64,000 nt of DNA from Rhodococcus sp. RD6.2 (GCF_001040705.1 NZ_CVQP01000006.1:425760-489759); one strand, 5' to 3'. Shown: positions 27,356 to 37,536, counted from the first letter of the stretch. Numbers and translations are program-made. Notes: generated by a model not told the origin, from the sequence alone.

Positions 27356-28867
27356 CTAGCCGTTGGCGGCGATGTCCTCCAGAACGGTGATCATGGTGCG
27401 GACCGGGACGCCGGTGCCACCCTTCGGGGTGTATCCGAACGGGCCGCCGGTGTTGTACGACGGGCCCGCGATGTCGATGTGCGCCCACTGCACGCCGTCC
27501 GCGACGAACTCCTTGAGGTACACGGCCGCCGCGAGCATGCCGCCCCACCGATGGTTGGTCACGTTCATCAGGTCCGCGACCTTCGAGTTCAGGTCGGCGC
27601 GCAGTTCCTTGGGCAGCGGCATCGCCCACGCGTTCTCGCCGACCTCCTGCGCGATGCTGGCGACGCGGTCCCGGAAGTCGTCGGTGCCCATCACGCCGGA
27701 TGTCCGGGTGCCGAGCGCGACCATCTGCGCACCGGTCAGGGTCGCGGTGTCGATCAGGTAGTCGGGGTTCTGTTCGCAGGCCTTGACGATCGCGTCGGCG
27801 AGGACGAGTCGTCCCTCGGCGTCGGTGTTGACGACCTCGACCGTGGTGCCGCCGTACTGGGTCAGGACGTCGCCGGGGCGTTGCGCGGTCGCCGACGGCA
27901 TGTTCTCCGCCATCGGTGCGTAGGCGTCGACCGTGACCTTCAGGCCCAGCTTCGCGGCGAGCACGACGGTCGCGATGACCGCGGCGGCGCCGCCCATGTC
28001 GGACGTCATGTTCTCCATGCCGGCGGCAGGCTTGATGGAGATGCCGCCGGTGTCGAAGGTGATGCCCTTGCCGACCAGGGCGACCTTCTTCGCGCCGCGT
28101 CCGCCGGTGTGGGTGAGCCGGACCAGGCGGGGGCCTCGCGACGAGCCCTTGCCGACGCCGACGATGCCGCCGTAGCCGCCCTTCTCGAGTGCCTTCTGGT
28201 CGAGAACCTCGACCTTGAGGCCTGCCGCGGTGCCGAGCGCCTTCGCGCGGACAGCGAACTCCTCCGGGTAGAGGTGGCTCGGCGGCGTGTTCACGAATTC
28301 ACGTGCGGTTGCGACGGCTTCGGCGATCGCCGTGCTGCGCGCGAGAACCTTCTTGGTGGCGGCGGTGCGGGGCGAGTCCACGAGCAGCTCGACGCGGCCG
28401 AGCGGCAGGGCGTCCTCCTTGGGTGCCGATTTCGCCTTGAACTCGGTGAATGTGTACGCGCCGAGGTAGAAACCCTCGGCCGCGCCGGCCAGGTCGATCG
28501 ACGACAGCGTCGTCGCGGCGACGGCGGTGCCGCTCAGAGCGCGCGCGGCGGCACCCGCCGACGCGCGGACCTGCTCGGTGTCGACCGCGTCCGGGGCGCC
28601 GAGCCCGACGGCGACGATGCTCGAGACGGACAGACCCGCCGGTGCGGGGACGCGCGTGACCTCCTCCGCCTTGCCGGTCGCGCCGACGGCGACCAGACCG
28701 GCGAGGACGGATTCCGCGGTCGCGTCGTCGAGGGCCTCGCCGACCGAGACCTCCGGCCCGTCGGGGCCGGTGGTGAGGCCGACGACGAGCACGTCGACCC
28801 GGGCGGTGATCGAGCCGGCGAGGACGAGTTCCGGGCCGATCGGTGCGTCGGACGTGGCAGGGCTCAC
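27356..28867 (-). CDS. pepA: Leucyl aminopeptidase (cytosol aminopeptidase, M17 family)
   Basis: A 503-residue zinc/manganese-dependent aminopeptidase releasing N-terminal residues from peptides. The C-terminal catalytic domain shows [13 protein letters not shown] (active-site Lys and metal Asp), SDMGGAAAV and the family signature [14 protein letters not shown] near residue 345, with the bicarbonate-binding Arg. The N-terminal domain is the usual macro-like fold. GTG at 28867 follows GGAGTTGACC at proper spacing; an in-frame upstream start at 28906 lacks one. It corresponds to M. tuberculosis pepB (Rv2213). It is divergent from gcvT; the adenylyl cyclase gene found between them in M. tuberculosis is absent. 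Confidence 0.94.
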   Translation of the reverse strand: MSPATSDAPIGPELVLAGSITARVDVLVVGLTTGPDGPEVSVGEALDDATAESVLAGLVAVGATGKAEEVTRVPAPAGLSVSSIVAVGLGAPDAVDTEQVRASAGAAARALSGTAVAATTLSSIDLAGAAEGFYLGAYTFTEFKAKSAPKEDALPLGRVELLVDSPRTAATKKVLARSTAIAEAVATAREFVNTPPSHLYPEEFAVRAKALGTAAGLKVEVLDQKALEKGGYGGIVGVGKGSSRGPRLVRLTHTGGRGAKKVALVGKGITFDTGGISIKPAAGMENMTSDMGGAAAVIATVVLAAKLGLKVTVDAYAPMAENMPSATAQRPGDVLTQYGGTTVEVVNTDAEGRLVLADAIVKACEQNPDYLIDTATLTGAQMVALGTRTSGVMGTDDFRDRVASIAQEVGENAWAMPLPKELRADLNSKVADLMNVTNHRWGGMLAAAVYLKEFVADGVQWAHIDIAGPSYNTGGPFGYTPKGGTGVPVRTMITVLEDIAANG

Positions 28868-29016
28868 GGTCAACTCCTGGGGTGTAAGTGATTGCGTTGT
28901 CCGCAACTGTAGTTCGCGGTGTCACGGCGAGTCCGGCGCCGCTGCCCCGGCCCCTCGACCGGGTGGTCGGCGGATTCGGCGGCGTTGCAGGCTGCGCGGT
29001 CCGTTAGCGTGGTGGC

Positions 29017-30117
29017 ATGAGCAATGCGGAACTCCAGCACGGTCCCCTCCACGCCCTCCATGTCGAACTCGGCGCCACGTTCGCGCCGTTCGGTGGATGG
29101 GAGATGCCCGTGTCGTATGCGGGAGTCGTGGCGGAGCACACCGCTGTTCGCGACGCGGTCGGTGTGTTCGACGTGAGCCACCTCGGTAAGGCATCGGTGG
29201 TTGGTCCGGGTGCCGCGGCCTTCGTGAACGCCTGTCTGACAAACGATCTCGACCGGATCGGCCCCGGCCTCGCCCAGTACACGTTGTGCGCCAACGAGAC
29301 GGGCGGCGTGATCGACGACCTGATCGCGTACTTCGTCTCCGACGACGAGGTGTTCCTGGTGCCGAACGCGGCGAACACCGCCGCGGTGGTGGCGGAACTG
29401 GCGGCGCAGGCGCCGGAGGGCGTGACTGTGACGGACCTGCACCGCGACCATGGCGTGCTCGCCGTCCAAGGTCCGCGGTCGGCCGAGGTCCTCGCTGCGC
29501 TCGGGTTGCCCACCGACATGGACTACATGGCCTTCGCGGACGCGGAGTTCGAGGGCGCACCGGTGCGGGTGTGCCGGACCGGCTACACCGGCGAACGTGG
29601 TTACGAACTGCTGCCCCGCTGGGACGACACCGCGACGGTGTTCCGGGCGCTGGTCGCGGCCGTCGAGCAGGCCGGAGGCCAGGTCGCGGGCCTCGGCGCA
29701 CGCGACACGCTGCGGACGGAGGCGGGGTACCCGCTGCACGGTCACGAGCTGTCGACCGAGATCTCGCCGCTCGAGGCGCGGTGCAGTTGGGCGATCGGCT
29801 GGAAGAAGCCGCAGTTCTGGGGTCGCGACGCGCTGCTCGCGCAGAAGGCGGCAGGCCCGGCGCGAACGATGTGGGGCCTACGCGCACTCGACCGCGGCGT
29901 GCTGCGGCAGGGGCAGTCGGTGCTGCGCGACGGCGCCGTGGTCGGAGAGACGACGTCGGGGACGTTCTCGCCGACGTTGAAGGTGGGGATCGCGCTGGCT
30001 TTGCTCGACTCGTCCGCGGGTCTGGTAGCGGGTGACGAACTGACCGTCGACGTGCGTGGCCGTGCGCTGCGGTGCGAGGTGGTCGCGCCTCCGTTCGTTC
30101 CGGTGCACACGCGCTGA
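29017..30117 (+). CDS. gcvT: Aminomethyltransferase (glycine cleavage system T protein)
   Basis: GcvT takes the aminomethyl group from the lipoylated H protein, releasing ammonia and forming methylene-tetrahydrofolate. The 366-residue product has [13 protein letters not shown] at the start, DVSHLGK, the folate-site YTGERGYEL near residue 192, [21 protein letters not shown] with the catalytic Asp and the C-terminal barrel ([19 protein letters not shown]). Start ATG at 29017. The other glycine-cleavage genes are not in the window. No glycine riboswitch was recognised in the 149-base space shared with pepA. Confidence 0.96.
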   Translation: MSNAELQHGPLHALHVELGATFAPFGGWEMPVSYAGVVAEHTAVRDAVGVFDVSHLGKASVVGPGAAAFVNACLTNDLDRIGPGLAQYTLCANETGGVIDDLIAYFVSDDEVFLVPNAANTAAVVAELAAQAPEGVTVTDLHRDHGVLAVQGPRSAEVLAALGLPTDMDYMAFADAEFEGAPVRVCRTGYTGERGYELLPRWDDTATVFRALVAAVEQAGGQVAGLGARDTLRTEAGYPLHGHELSTEISPLEARCSWAIGWKKPQFWGRDALLAQKAAGPARTMWGLRALDRGVLRQGQSVLRDGAVVGETTSGTFSPTLKVGIALALLDSSAGLVAGDELTVDVRGRALRCEVVAPPFVPVHTR

Positions 30118-30201
30118 AACAGACGCCTCCGGGTGCTGTGACGGAACGAAGATCCGCACTCGCGCAATGTCGTGCACGGAGGGTTGGATAGGATTCGGCG
30201 C

Positions 30202-31305
30202 ATGACTGGTGTCCTCGAATTCACGCGCGTTCCGCATCCCTCACCTGCTTCCGAGCAGGAGCGCGCGCGAGTACTGGCCGCCCCCGGGTTCGGGACCTAC
30301 TTCACCGACCACATGGTGACGATCGACTACACCGAGGGTCGGGGCTGGCACGACGCCACGGTGCAGCCGTACGCACCGCTGCAGATGGATCCGGCGACGA
30401 TGGTCCTGCACTACGGGCAGGCGATCTTCGAGGGACTGAAGGCGTACCGCCAGCAGGACGGGTCGATCGCGTCGTTCCGGGTGTCCGCGAACGCGGAGCG
30501 CCTGAACACGTCCGCTCGGCGGATGGCGATGCCGGACCTTCCGGAGGACCTGTTCCACCGGTCGATCACGGAGCTGCTCGCCGTGGACGGCGACTGGGTG
30601 CCTGCCGCGGGCGGCGAGGACGCCCTGTACATGCGGCCGTTCATGATCTCGACGGAGGTCGGGCTCGGGGTGCGTCCGTCGAACAGCTACAAATACCTGC
30701 TCATCGCGTCGCCGGCGGGCGCGTACTTCTCGAAGGGCGTCAAGCCGGTGAGCGTCTGGCTGTCCACCGAGTACGTGCGCGCCGCGCCGGGCGGCACCGG
30801 TGCGGCCAAGTTCGCGGGCAACTACGCGGCGTCGCTCGTCGCGCAGGCGCAGGCCGCGGAGAAGGGGTGCGACCAGGTCGTCTGGCTCGACGCGATCGAG
30901 CGCACCTACGTCGAGGAGATGGGCGGGATGAACCTGTTCTTCGTCTTCGGCTCCGGCTCCGAGGCGCGCCTGGTCACCCCCGAACTGTCGGGTTCACTGC
31001 TGCCCGGTATCACCCGCAATTCCCTGCTCACCCTCGCCGCCGACGCCGGGTACGCCGTCGAGGAGCGCCGGATCAGCACCACCGAGTGGCGGGAGAAGGC
31101 GGCGTCGGGCGAGATCACCGAGGTGTTCGCCTGTGGCACCGCCGCGGTCATCACTCCGGTCGGCACGGTCAAGTCCGCCGAGGGCGAGTTCACGGTCAGC
31201 GGCGGCGAACCGGGTGAGGTCACGATGGCGCTGCGTGACACCCTCACCGGCATCCAGCGGGGCACCTTCGCCGACACCCACGGCTGGATGACCACCCTGG
31301 CCTGA
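30202..31305 (+). CDS. ilvE: Branched-chain amino acid aminotransferase
   Basis: A fold-type IV PLP aminotransferase making valine, leucine and isoleucine from their keto acids. The 367-residue product closely follows M. tuberculosis Ilv[31 protein letters not shown] near residue 70, the PLP lysine in [15 protein letters not shown], the [11 protein letters not shown] block and [10 protein letters not shown]. The ATG at 30202 is chosen to match this; a start 10 codons upstream is possible. It lies 84 bases after gcvT in the same direction and converges on cobS. Confidence 0.97.
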   Translation: MTGVLEFTRVPHPSPASEQERARVLAAPGFGTYFTDHMVTIDYTEGRGWHDATVQPYAPLQMDPATMVLHYGQAIFEGLKAYRQQDGSIASFRVSANAERLNTSARRMAMPDLPEDLFHRSITELLAVDGDWVPAAGGEDALYMRPFMISTEVGLGVRPSNSYKYLLIASPAGAYFSKGVKPVSVWLSTEYVRAAPGGTGAAKFAGNYAASLVAQAQAAEKGCDQVVWLDAIERTYVEEMGGMNLFFVFGSGSEARLVTPELSGSLLPGITRNSLLTLAADAGYAVEERRISTTEWREKAASGEITEVFACGTAAVITPVGTVKSAEGEFTVSGGEPGEVTMALRDTLTGIQRGTFADTHGWMTTLA

Positions 31306-31310
31306 CACGG

Positions 31311-31333
31311 TCGAGGTCGAGGTCGAGGTCGAG
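31311..31333. repeat. Short TCGAGG tandem repeat
   Basis: Nearly four copies of TCGAGG directly after the ilvE stop. A 16-base palindrome follows at 31346-31361. The stretch to 31425 holds no gene. Confidence 0.6.
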
Positions 31334-31345
31334 CAGGCGCCGGGC

Positions 31346-31361
31346 CCGGCTCGCGAGCCGG
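31346..31361. terminator. Palindrome between ilvE and cobS, possible bidirectional terminator
   Basis: A perfect 16-base palindrome (CCGGCTCG and its complement) in the 120-base convergent gap. As a hairpin it would have a very small loop, so its role as terminator is tentative. Confidence 0.35.
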
Positions 31362-31425
31362 CGGGTGTCGCCCGATGTGCGTCGGACGACGTGCTAGGCC
31401 GGGCCGGTGCCTGCTGACGCGCCGG

Positions 31426-32187
31426 TCAGCCTCCGACGAGGAACCCGACCGCGGTCACGGCGACGGACACCTCGATCGCCGCGCCGAGGACGTCGCCGGT
31501 GATGCCACCGAACCGGCGGGCACAGTGCCGGGTCAGTCCGAGTGTGAGCGCCAATGCGGCGGCTGCGACCGCGGGTCCCTGCCACCAGCGGTCCGGGACG
31601 GCGAACACCGCACCGGCGACGAGGACCGTCGACCACGCCGCGCACACTCCTGCCCGCTGCGTCCCCGCGACGAGGGCGCCGAACCCGGTGGGGGCGGCCG
31701 CGGGCAGGGCGGTCCGGCAGGTGAGGACGGCCGCGACACGGCCCGCCGCCACCGCGGTGACGATCGCGGCCCACTGTCCGCCTGTGGCGAGTGCGCCGAA
31801 CGAGAGTGTCTGTCCACCAAGGCAGATCAGGAGTGCGGCTGCGCCGAAGGGGCCGACGCCGCCGCTGCGCATCACCTCGAGTGCGCGGTCGGGCGGGCCG
31901 TAGCAGCCGAGGCCGTCGACGGTGTCGGCGAGCCCGTCGACGTGCATTCCCCGGGTCGCCAGCGCCAACGCGGCAACGGCGATCAGCCCGGCGAGGGCGG
32001 GGTCGAGCGACGCACGGAGGGCGATCCACAGCACCCCGGCGGCGGCCGTTCCGAGCAGCAGTCCGACCAGTGGCGTCGAGGTGATCGCGCGTCGGCCCGA
32101 TGTCCGGTCGATGGCCGGGCCGTCGTCGCGATGCGGGACGGGCAGGACCGTCAGCCAGGACAGCGCCAGCCGCAACCCGCCGAGCAC
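31426..32187 (-). CDS. cobS: Adenosylcobinamide-GDP ribazoletransferase (cobalamin synthase)
   Basis: CobS joins adenosylcobinamide-GDP to alpha-ribazole, the last step of cobalamin assembly, in the membrane. The 253-residue product has the conserved cytosolic motif RGMHVDGLADTVDGLG near residue 84 with metal-binding Asp residues, MRSGGVGPFGAAAL, and about six hydrophobic helices. GTG at 32187 lies only 4 bases after the cobT stop, so the two are one transcript and probably coupled in translation. It is the last gene of the GlxA-type regulator/cobU/cobT/cobS run. Confidence 0.94.
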   Translation of the reverse strand: MLGGLRLALSWLTVLPVPHRDDGPAIDRTSGRRAITSTPLVGLLLGTAAAGVLWIALRASLDPALAGLIAVAALALATRGMHVDGLADTVDGLGCYGPPDRALEVMRSGGVGPFGAAALLICLGGQTLSFGALATGGQWAAIVTAVAAGRVAAVLTCRTALPAAAPTGFGALVAGTQRAGVCAAWSTVLVAGAVFAVPDRWWQGPAVAAAALALTLGLTRHCARRFGGITGDVLGAAIEVSVAVTAVGFLVGG

Positions 32188-32191
32188 CGGA

Positions 32192-33301
32192 CTACTCCGC
32201 TGACTCGGGCTCGGGCTCGGGCTCGGGGGCGGCGTCCCGGGTGCTCACGCCCGCGTCGTCGAAGGTCGCCATGTTCGCGAGGGTCGCGACCGCGCCCTGC
32301 AGGATCGGATAGGCGACGAGCGCTCCCGACCCCTCGCCCAGGCGCATGCCGAGGTCGATGATCGGATCGAGCTGCAGCTGTCGCAGCGCCACGGTATGCG
32401 CCGGTTCGGGGGACCGGTGGCCGGCGACCCACCATTCGCGGGCGCCGGGAGCGAGGTCCTCGGCGACCAACGCGGCCGCCGTGACAACGACCCCGTCCAC
32501 GATCACCGGCGTGCGCCGCACCGCTGCCTGCGCGAGGAATCCCGCCATCGCGGCGAGGTCCGCGCCGCCGCCGATCCGGAGCAGCGCCACCGGATCGGCG
32601 ACGTGGGGACGCACCCGTCGGAGCGTGTCGCGGATCGCCGCCGTCTTCCGCGACCAGCCCGCATCGTCGACGCCGGTTCCTCGGCCCACGGCAGCCACGG
32701 GCTCGGTGTCGGTGAGCGCCGCGATCAGCACGGTCGCCGGGGTCGTGTTGCCGATGCCCATCTCGCCCGCGATCAGCAGGTCGGCGCCCTCGTCGACCTC
32801 GGCGTCCGCGATGGCGCGGCCCGCGTCGATCGCCCGGACAACCTCGTCCTGGGTCAGGGCGTCCTCGCGGTCGATGGCGCCACTCGAGCGGCGAATCTTG
32901 AACTGGGAGACGGTGGGATCGGTGTCGGCGTCGACCGAGATGTCGACGACGCGGACACCGGCGCCGGTGGTCGCGGCGAGGGCGTTCACCGCGGCCCCTC
33001 CGGAGGTGATGTTGGCGACCATCTGAGCCGTCACCTCGGCGGGGTACGCGGACACACCGTGCCGGGCGATGCCGTGGTCACCCGCGAACACCACCACCCG
33101 CGGGCGCGTGAAAACCGTGGGAGGGCACTCGCCCTGGCATGCGGCGACCCACGCGGACAGGGCCTCGAGGCGACCGAGCGACCCCGCGGGCTTCGTCAGC
33201 TGAGCCTGGCGGGCATTGGCGGCGGCGCGGACCATGGCCGACGGTGCGATGACCGGGTCGAACGTCACGGACTCGGAGGTCGAGTTCGAATCGGTTGTCA
33301 C
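32192..33301 (-). CDS. cobT: Nicotinate-nucleotide--dimethylbenzimidazole phosphoribosyltransferase
   Basis: CobT activates the lower ligand 5,6-dimethylbenzimidazole with nicotinate mononucleotide to alpha-ribazole phosphate. The 369-residue product has [10 protein letters not shown] near residue 37, [35 protein letters not shown] and the C-terminal [11 protein letters not shown] containing the catalytic Glu. It ends in an unusual PEPEPEPE tail encoded by a CGGGCT-type repeat, likely disordered. GTG at 33301 follows AAAGG. It lies 31 bases after cobU. Confidence 0.96.
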   Translation of the reverse strand: MTTDSNSTSESVTFDPVIAPSAMVRAAANARQAQLTKPAGSLGRLEALSAWVAACQGECPPTVFTRPRVVVFAGDHGIARHGVSAYPAEVTAQMVANITSGGAAVNALAATTGAGVRVVDISVDADTDPTVSQFKIRRSSGAIDREDALTQDEVVRAIDAGRAIADAEVDEGADLLIAGEMGIGNTTPATVLIAALTDTEPVAAVGRGTGVDDAGWSRKTAAIRDTLRRVRPHVADPVALLRIGGGADLAAMAGFLAQAAVRRTPVIVDGVVVTAAALVAEDLAPGAREWWVAGHRSPEPAHTVALRQLQLDPIIDLGMRLGEGSGALVAYPILQGAVATLANMATFDDAGVSTRDAAPEPEPEPESAE

Positions 33302-33332
33302 AGTGGGCCTTTCGTTGGATGCCGAGGCATGA

Positions 33333-33869
33333 TCACTTCAATCGGACCGTCAGGCCCGCGACGGAGAGCAGTACCTCGTCGCACACCTGTGCCAGCCTGC
33401 CGTTCAGGGCGCCGATCTCGTCCCTGAACAGCCTGCCCGACCGGGTCTCGGGAATGACACCCAGCCCCACCTCCGGGCTGACCAACACCAGCATTCCGGC
33501 GTGGCCGGAGACCGCGTCGACCAGGTCGTCGCAGCGGGTGCCGATCGTGCCGCGCGGCGCATCCCACGCGTTGGCGGCGTCGAGTTCGGTGGTGAGCCAG
33601 GTCCCGAGATCGTCGACCAGCGTCGGCGGACCGCCCGCACGCAGGAGTTCGGCGAGGCCGGGTCCCGATGCGCTCTCCAGGGTCGTCCAGTGCGCAGGTC
33701 GGCGTCGGCGGTGCTCCTCGATCCGGTCGGCCCAGTCGGTGTCGTCGGGATCGAGCGCGGATGTGGCGATGTACCGGACAGCACCTGCAGGCATCAGTGA
33801 CTCGGCGTGGCCGGACTTACCGGAGCGGGCCCCGCCGAGAACAAGGGTGCGATGCGCGGCGGTGGACAC
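33333..33869 (-). CDS. cobU: Adenosylcobinamide kinase / adenosylcobinamide-phosphate guanylyltransferase
   Basis: A bifunctional P-loop enzyme that phosphorylates adenosylcobinamide and then adds GMP. The 178-residue product opens with [14 protein letters not shown] (Walker A), followed by VRYIATSA, the guanylylated-His region [20 protein letters not shown] (Walker B-like) and [27 protein letters not shown] typical of CobU, split here by the last helix. GTG at 33869 lies 3 bases after the stop of the regulator gene, so it belongs to the same transcript. Confidence 0.95.
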   Translation of the reverse strand: MSTAAHRTLVLGGARSGKSGHAESLMPAGAVRYIATSALDPDDTDWADRIEEHRRRRPAHWTTLESASGPGLAELLRAGGPPTLVDDLGTWLTTELDAANAWDAPRGTIGTRCDDLVDAVSGHAGMLVLVSPEVGLGVIPETRSGRLFRDEIGALNGRLAQVCDEVLLSVAGLTVRLK

Positions 33870-33872
33870 GCG

Positions 33873-34847
33873 CTAGACGGTACCAACGGCCTCGGCGGCG
33901 TCTCCGAAGCGTCGGCGGTACTCGGCAGGCGCGAGTCCACGCTGCCGCTGGAAGTGGTGACGCAGCAGGGCGGCGGATCCGAATCCGCAGCGGTGGGCGA
34001 CGTCCTCGACGGGAAGATCGGACCGTTCCAGCAGCTCCTGCGCGAGAAGTACCCGCTGCGCAGTGAGCCATCTTCCGGGAGTGGTACCGGTCTCGGCGGC
34101 GAACCTGCGGGCGAAGGTTCGAGGGGACATCGCGGCCCGGGACGCCAACGATTCGACCGTGTGCGGTGCGGCGAGATGGTCGCCGAGCCAGTCGAGCAGG
34201 TCGGCGACACCACCCGCGGCACAGTCCGGGGCCGGACGTTCGATGAACTGCCGTTGACCGCCGTCGCGCTGCGGTGGGGTCACCATGCGCCGGGCGATGG
34301 TGTTCGCGACGTCGGACCCGAGTTCGCGGCGAACGACGTGCAGGCAGGCGTCGATGCCCGCGGCGGTGCCCGCGCTGGTGACCAGCGCACCCTCGTCGAC
34401 GAACAGGACGTCCGGGTCGACGGTCGTCGCAGGGAACGCGCGGGCGAGTTCCTCGGTGTGCATCCAGTGTGTGGTGCACCGGCGCCCGTCGAGCAACCCC
34501 GCCGCCCCGGCGAGGAAGGCGCCGGAGCACACCGACAGGACGATGGCGCCGGAGTCGGTGGCAGATCGGATCGCGTCGACGGCGTCGGGCGGATAGTTGT
34601 CCCGGATCGTCGTCGCGGAGAGCACGACGAGGTCGGCGCCCGCGAGCCCGTCGAGGCCGTGATCGGGGGTGAGGGTGGTGCCGGAGATGTTGGTGCGCAG
34701 GGGAACCCCGGCCTCGATGCCGCAGACGCGGAAGTCGAAGGCGGGCACACCGGCAGTCGAGCGGTCGAGGCCGAACACCTCGCAGATGGTGCCGAACTCG
34801 AACATCGCCACCCGGTCCAGAAGGAGGACCGACACGCGCGACAGCAT
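33873..34847 (-). CDS. GlxA/FtrA-type AraC-family transcriptional regulator
   Basis: A 324-residue regulator with an N-terminal DJ-1/PfpI-like domain (about residues 5-170; VCSGAFLAGAAGLLDGRRCT has the nucleophile-elbow Cys position) and a C-terminal AraC domain (about 225-315) with both helix-turn-helices (LASRAAMSPRTFARRF; VEDVAHRCGFGSAALLRHHF). It ends 3 bases before cobU, so it is co-transcribed with the cobalamin genes, which is an unexpected partnership. A 9-bp inverted repeat lies 38 bases upstream of its start and could be its operator. Ligand unknown. Confidence 0.9.
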   Translation of the reverse strand: MLSRVSVLLLDRVAMFEFGTICEVFGLDRSTAGVPAFDFRVCGIEAGVPLRTNISGTTLTPDHGLDGLAGADLVVLSATTIRDNYPPDAVDAIRSATDSGAIVLSVCSGAFLAGAAGLLDGRRCTTHWMHTEELARAFPATTVDPDVLFVDEGALVTSAGTAAGIDACLHVVRRELGSDVANTIARRMVTPPQRDGGQRQFIERPAPDCAAGGVADLLDWLGDHLAAPHTVESLASRAAMSPRTFARRFAAETGTTPGRWLTAQRVLLAQELLERSDLPVEDVAHRCGFGSAALLRHHFQRQRGLAPAEYRRRFGDAAEAVGTV

Positions 34848-34884
34848 GAATCCAGTCTATGGCGCTATCTTGACGGTGTTTGTC

Positions 34885-34908
34885 ATTGCTGCCACTTTCG
34901 GCAGCAAT
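34885..34908. promoter_or_regulatory. Inverted repeat, candidate operator of the GlxA-type regulator
   Basis: ATTGCTGCC and GGCAGCAAT are separated by 6 bases in the 84-base divergent space between the regulator and a 58-codon reading frame. Symmetry and location fit autoregulation. Confidence 0.45.
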
Positions 34909-34931
34909 TGTTCGGTCGAAGAATTACTGCC

Positions 34932-35108
34932 ATGAACGACACCATGAGTCGGGCCGTCGCAGCGGTGTTCACGCGGGGCCGACAACGAGCACGCAGGAAT
35001 CGTCACCTCGTCGACCCGCGCCGCGGAGCGGACGCCGTCATCGACCGGGATGTCGAACGCATCGCCGCCGACATGACGGTTCTCCGGGGACGAGCACCGC
35101 ACAACTGA
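34932..35108 (+). CDS. Small basic protein, hypothetical
   Basis: A 58-residue reading frame beginning ATG with MNDTMSRAVAAVF and continuing as an Arg-rich helix. It has no recognised domain or membrane segment. The ribosome site is weak. It is kept because it fills the gap after a divergent promoter with an operator-like repeat, starts cleanly, and has usual codon composition. It may be a target of the GlxA-type regulator, or not translated at all. Confidence 0.4.
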   Translation: MNDTMSRAVAAVFTRGRQRARRNRHLVDPRRGADAVIDRDVERIAADMTVLRGRAPHN

Positions 35109-35164
35109 CCGGTCGATGCCGGCGGGACGCGGCCCGCCGGCATCGAGGTCAGACGGTATCGAGG

Positions 35165-35839
35165 TCAGACGGCGTCGCCGGGGGAGACGCGGGGCTGCGG
35201 GGCACGCATCTTGCGGATCTGCGACGAGCGCACGAACGCATACCAGCCGAGCTTGAATCCGCCGTCGATCGAATCCGGGAAACGCTCGCGGACCTTGTTG
35301 TTGATCTGACGTCCCATGATCACGCCCTCGACGACCATGAACAGCATCATCACGAACATGACCAGCGTGACGATCGCCTGCATCGCAGGATTCAGGAACA
35401 TCGCCAGGATCAGCAGCACCGCCAGCGGCATGAACATGCCGACCAGGTGACGGCGCGAGTCGACGAGGTCGCGCACGTAGGCCCGGACTTCGCCCTTGTC
35501 GCGAGGCAGGAGGTACTTGTCCTCGCCCGCGAGCATCCGGGCGCGCCGATCCGCGGCGTCCGCGCGCCGCTCGGCGGCGGCCGCCTTGCGCTGCTCCTTG
35601 TCGCCGCGGCTCTCCTTGCGCCGGGCCCGTGCCTCCTTGGAGGTCATGGGCGCGGGGGTGACCGGGCCGCGTCGCTTGCCTTCCGCCTCGCGGCGGGACG
35701 GCGTCGGCCTGCCCTTGCCTTCGGTGACAGCGGACGGGGCCTTCGAACTCGGCTCGGTGGCGGTCGACTCGTCGACCCCGGCGTCACCGGCGTCACCGTT
35801 GTCGGGATTGTCGGGGTTTCCACGGCGCAGCAGTTTCAC
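35165..35839 (-). CDS. DUF3043 membrane protein (Rv2206 family)
   Basis: A 224-residue protein with a disordered, charged N-terminal half (residues 1-105, rich in Lys, Arg, Glu and Pro) and two membrane helices (about 132-150 and 154-176: FMPLAVLLILAMFLNPAM; IVTLVMFVMMLFMVVEG). The conserved DUF3043 core LLPRDKGEVRAYVRDLVDSR lies just before the first helix. GTG at 35839. In M. tuberculosis its relative Rv2206 also sits between the cob genes and glycerate kinase. Function unknown. Confidence 0.88.
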   Translation of the reverse strand: MKLLRRGNPDNPDNGDAGDAGVDESTATEPSSKAPSAVTEGKGRPTPSRREAEGKRRGPVTPAPMTSKEARARRKESRGDKEQRKAAAAERRADAADRRARMLAGEDKYLLPRDKGEVRAYVRDLVDSRRHLVGMFMPLAVLLILAMFLNPAMQAIVTLVMFVMMLFMVVEGVIMGRQINNKVRERFPDSIDGGFKLGWYAFVRSSQIRKMRAPQPRVSPGDAV

Positions 35840-35942
35840 GTCACCAGGCTACTTGCCTGCGGGTACTCCTTTCGACCCCGCTCACCCGTCCGGCTCGATC
35901 GGTGGCCGGGCCCGCCCGTCGATCCGGTCCTAGACTCGCCCG

Positions 35943-37004
35943 ATGCGAGTGCTGATCGCTCCCGATTCGTTCGGCGACACCCTCACCGCGGTCGAGGCGG
36001 CCGCCGCGATCGCCGCCGGGTGGACGCGGGCCCGTCCCGGCGACGACCTGGTGTCGGCGCCGCGCTCCGACGGCGGGCCCGGCTTCGTCGACGTCCTGGC
36101 GGTCCACGGCGGCCTGATTCGTGAGGCCGCCGTGTCGGGCCCCCTCGGCGAACGCGTCGTCGCCCGGTGGGTACAGGCAGGCGACACCGCCTACGTGGAA
36201 TCGGCGCAGGCATGTGGCCTGCACCTGCTCCGACCCGATCCCGCCACCGCCCTCGCCGCACACAGCACCGGAGTCGGCGAACTGGTGGCCGCTGCGCTCG
36301 ACGCGGGCGCGCGCACCGTCGTCGTCGGGCTCGGCGGCAGTGGCTGCACCGACGGCGGCCGTGGGCTCGTCACCGCGCTCGGTGGCACACCCGACGCCGC
36401 AGGGCTGACCGCAGCGCGTGAGCGGCTCGCGGGTGCGCGCCTGGTCGCGGCCACGGACGTCGAGAATCCACTCCTGGGACCGCGGGGCGCGGCCGCGGTG
36501 TTCGGACCGCAGAAGGGCGCCGACCCAGCCGCCGTCGACGAACTCGAACGCCGCAACGCCGCATGGGCGCCGATCCTCGACGCCCAAGGGGGCGGTTCCG
36601 TGTCCGGCGCCGTCGGTGCGGGCGCCGCCGGCGGTCTCGGCGCCGCGCTCCTCGCACTCGGGGCGCAGCGACGATCGGGCGCCGACGTGGTGGCCGACGT
36701 CACCGGGCAGGACGCCCTGCTCCGCGGCTCCGACGTCGTCGTGACCGGCGAGGGCCGGTTCGATCGTCAGTCCCTCGGCGGAAAAGTCGCGGTCGCATTG
36801 GCCCGTGCCGCTCGCATCCACGGTGTTCCCGTGATCGTTCTCGCAGGTCAGGTCGCTGTCGACAGCACTGATTCCGACCTGGCGGCACTCGGCCTGCGAG
36901 GCGTCCATTCCGTCGCCGAGCACGCCGGATCGGTGCAGCTGGCGATGGACGACGCGGCGACGCAACTGGCCGACCTGGCTGCGCGCGTCGCACGGACGTG
37001 GTGA
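35943..37004 (+). CDS. Glycerate kinase (GlxK/GarK family)
   Basis: A 353-residue kinase phosphorylating glycerate with ATP. The family pattern is complete: [20 protein letters not shown] at the N-terminus, [11 protein letters not shown], the [13 protein letters not shown] loop near residue 130, [24 protein letters not shown] split by a short turn near 180, [12 protein letters not shown] and [14 protein letters not shown]. Whether the product is 2- or 3-phosphoglycerate is not decided. Start ATG at 35943. It matches Rv2205c in position. Confidence 0.93.
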   Translation: MRVLIAPDSFGDTLTAVEAAAAIAAGWTRARPGDDLVSAPRSDGGPGFVDVLAVHGGLIREAAVSGPLGERVVARWVQAGDTAYVESAQACGLHLLRPDPATALAAHSTGVGELVAAALDAGARTVVVGLGGSGCTDGGRGLVTALGGTPDAAGLTAARERLAGARLVAATDVENPLLGPRGAAAVFGPQKGADPAAVDELERRNAAWAPILDAQGGGSVSGAVGAGAAGGLGAALLALGAQRRSGADVVADVTGQDALLRGSDVVVTGEGRFDRQSLGGKVAVALARAARIHGVPVIVLAGQVAVDSTDSDLAALGLRGVHSVAEHAGSVQLAMDDAATQLADLAARVARTW

Positions 37005-37100
37005 TCGCCGCTCGAAACAGCACACCGACGGCGGGAATAGTGCGGCGGAGAGTACGGTTGAGATGTTCACGGTTTTGGTACGAGCGAACAGGGAGAGTCC

Positions 37101-37484
37101 ATGTCAGTGCAGAACGAGAGTGCCGTTCAGTCCGAAGGTGCGGTGCAGGACGAGGCTGCACACAAGGTCGTGATGAGCGACGCCGCCGCCTCGAAGGCGA
37201 AGGCTCTGCTCGACCAGGAAGGTCGCGACGACCTGGCCCTGCGTATCGCCGTTCAGCCGGGTGGATGCGCGGGACTCCGGTACCAGCTGTTCTTCGACGA
37301 CCGCTCCCTCGACGGTGACCTCGTCGTCAACTTCGGCGGCGTGAACCTGGCCGTGGACCGGATGAGCGCACCGTACGTCGAGGGCGCCACCATCGACTTC
37401 GTCGACTCCATCGAGAAGCAGGGCTTCACGATCGACAACCCGAACGCCACCGGCTCCTGCGCCTGCGGCGATTCGTTCAACTGA
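37101..37484 (+). CDS. erpA: IscA/ErpA-type iron-sulfur cluster assembly protein (HesB family)
   Basis: A 127-residue A-type carrier that passes Fe-S clusters to target enzymes. Ligand cysteines are Cys56 (GGCAGLRY), Cys120 and Cys122 (GSCACGDSF). An extra 20-residue acidic N-terminus precedes the fold. Start ATG at 37101 follows GGGAGAG. It occupies the place of M. tuberculosis Rv2204c. Fe-S clients encoded nearby include lipoyl synthase and the Rieske protein, though the link is only by function. Confidence 0.93.
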   Translation: MSVQNESAVQSEGAVQDEAAHKVVMSDAAASKAKALLDQEGRDDLALRIAVQPGGCAGLRYQLFFDDRSLDGDLVVNFGGVNLAVDRMSAPYVEGATIDFVDSIEKQGFTIDNPNATGSCACGDSFN

Positions 37485-37503
37485 TCGCACCGCACCCTCC
37501 CCT

Positions 37504-37536
37504 CCGGCGCGGCACCCCCTCGGGGTGTCGCGCCGG
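37504..37536 (+). terminator. Terminator-like hairpin after the IscA/ErpA gene
   Basis: Arms 37504-37518 and 37522-37536 pair over 15 positions with one G-U wobble and a 3-base loop, 20 bases after the stop. Confidence 0.7.

Noticed and set aside
28868-29016. Possible glycine riboswitch before gcvT
   Set aside because: No aptamer blocks could be recognised in the 149 bases, and the divergent pepA promoter also needs this space.
31311-31333. TCGAGG repeats as a regulatory or CRISPR-like array
   Set aside because: Units are 6 bases without spacers, directly after a stop codon; simple slippage is enough to explain them.
34848-34931. Cobalamin riboswitch for the cob genes
   Set aside because: The space is too short and contains no B12-box; only an inverted repeat is seen.
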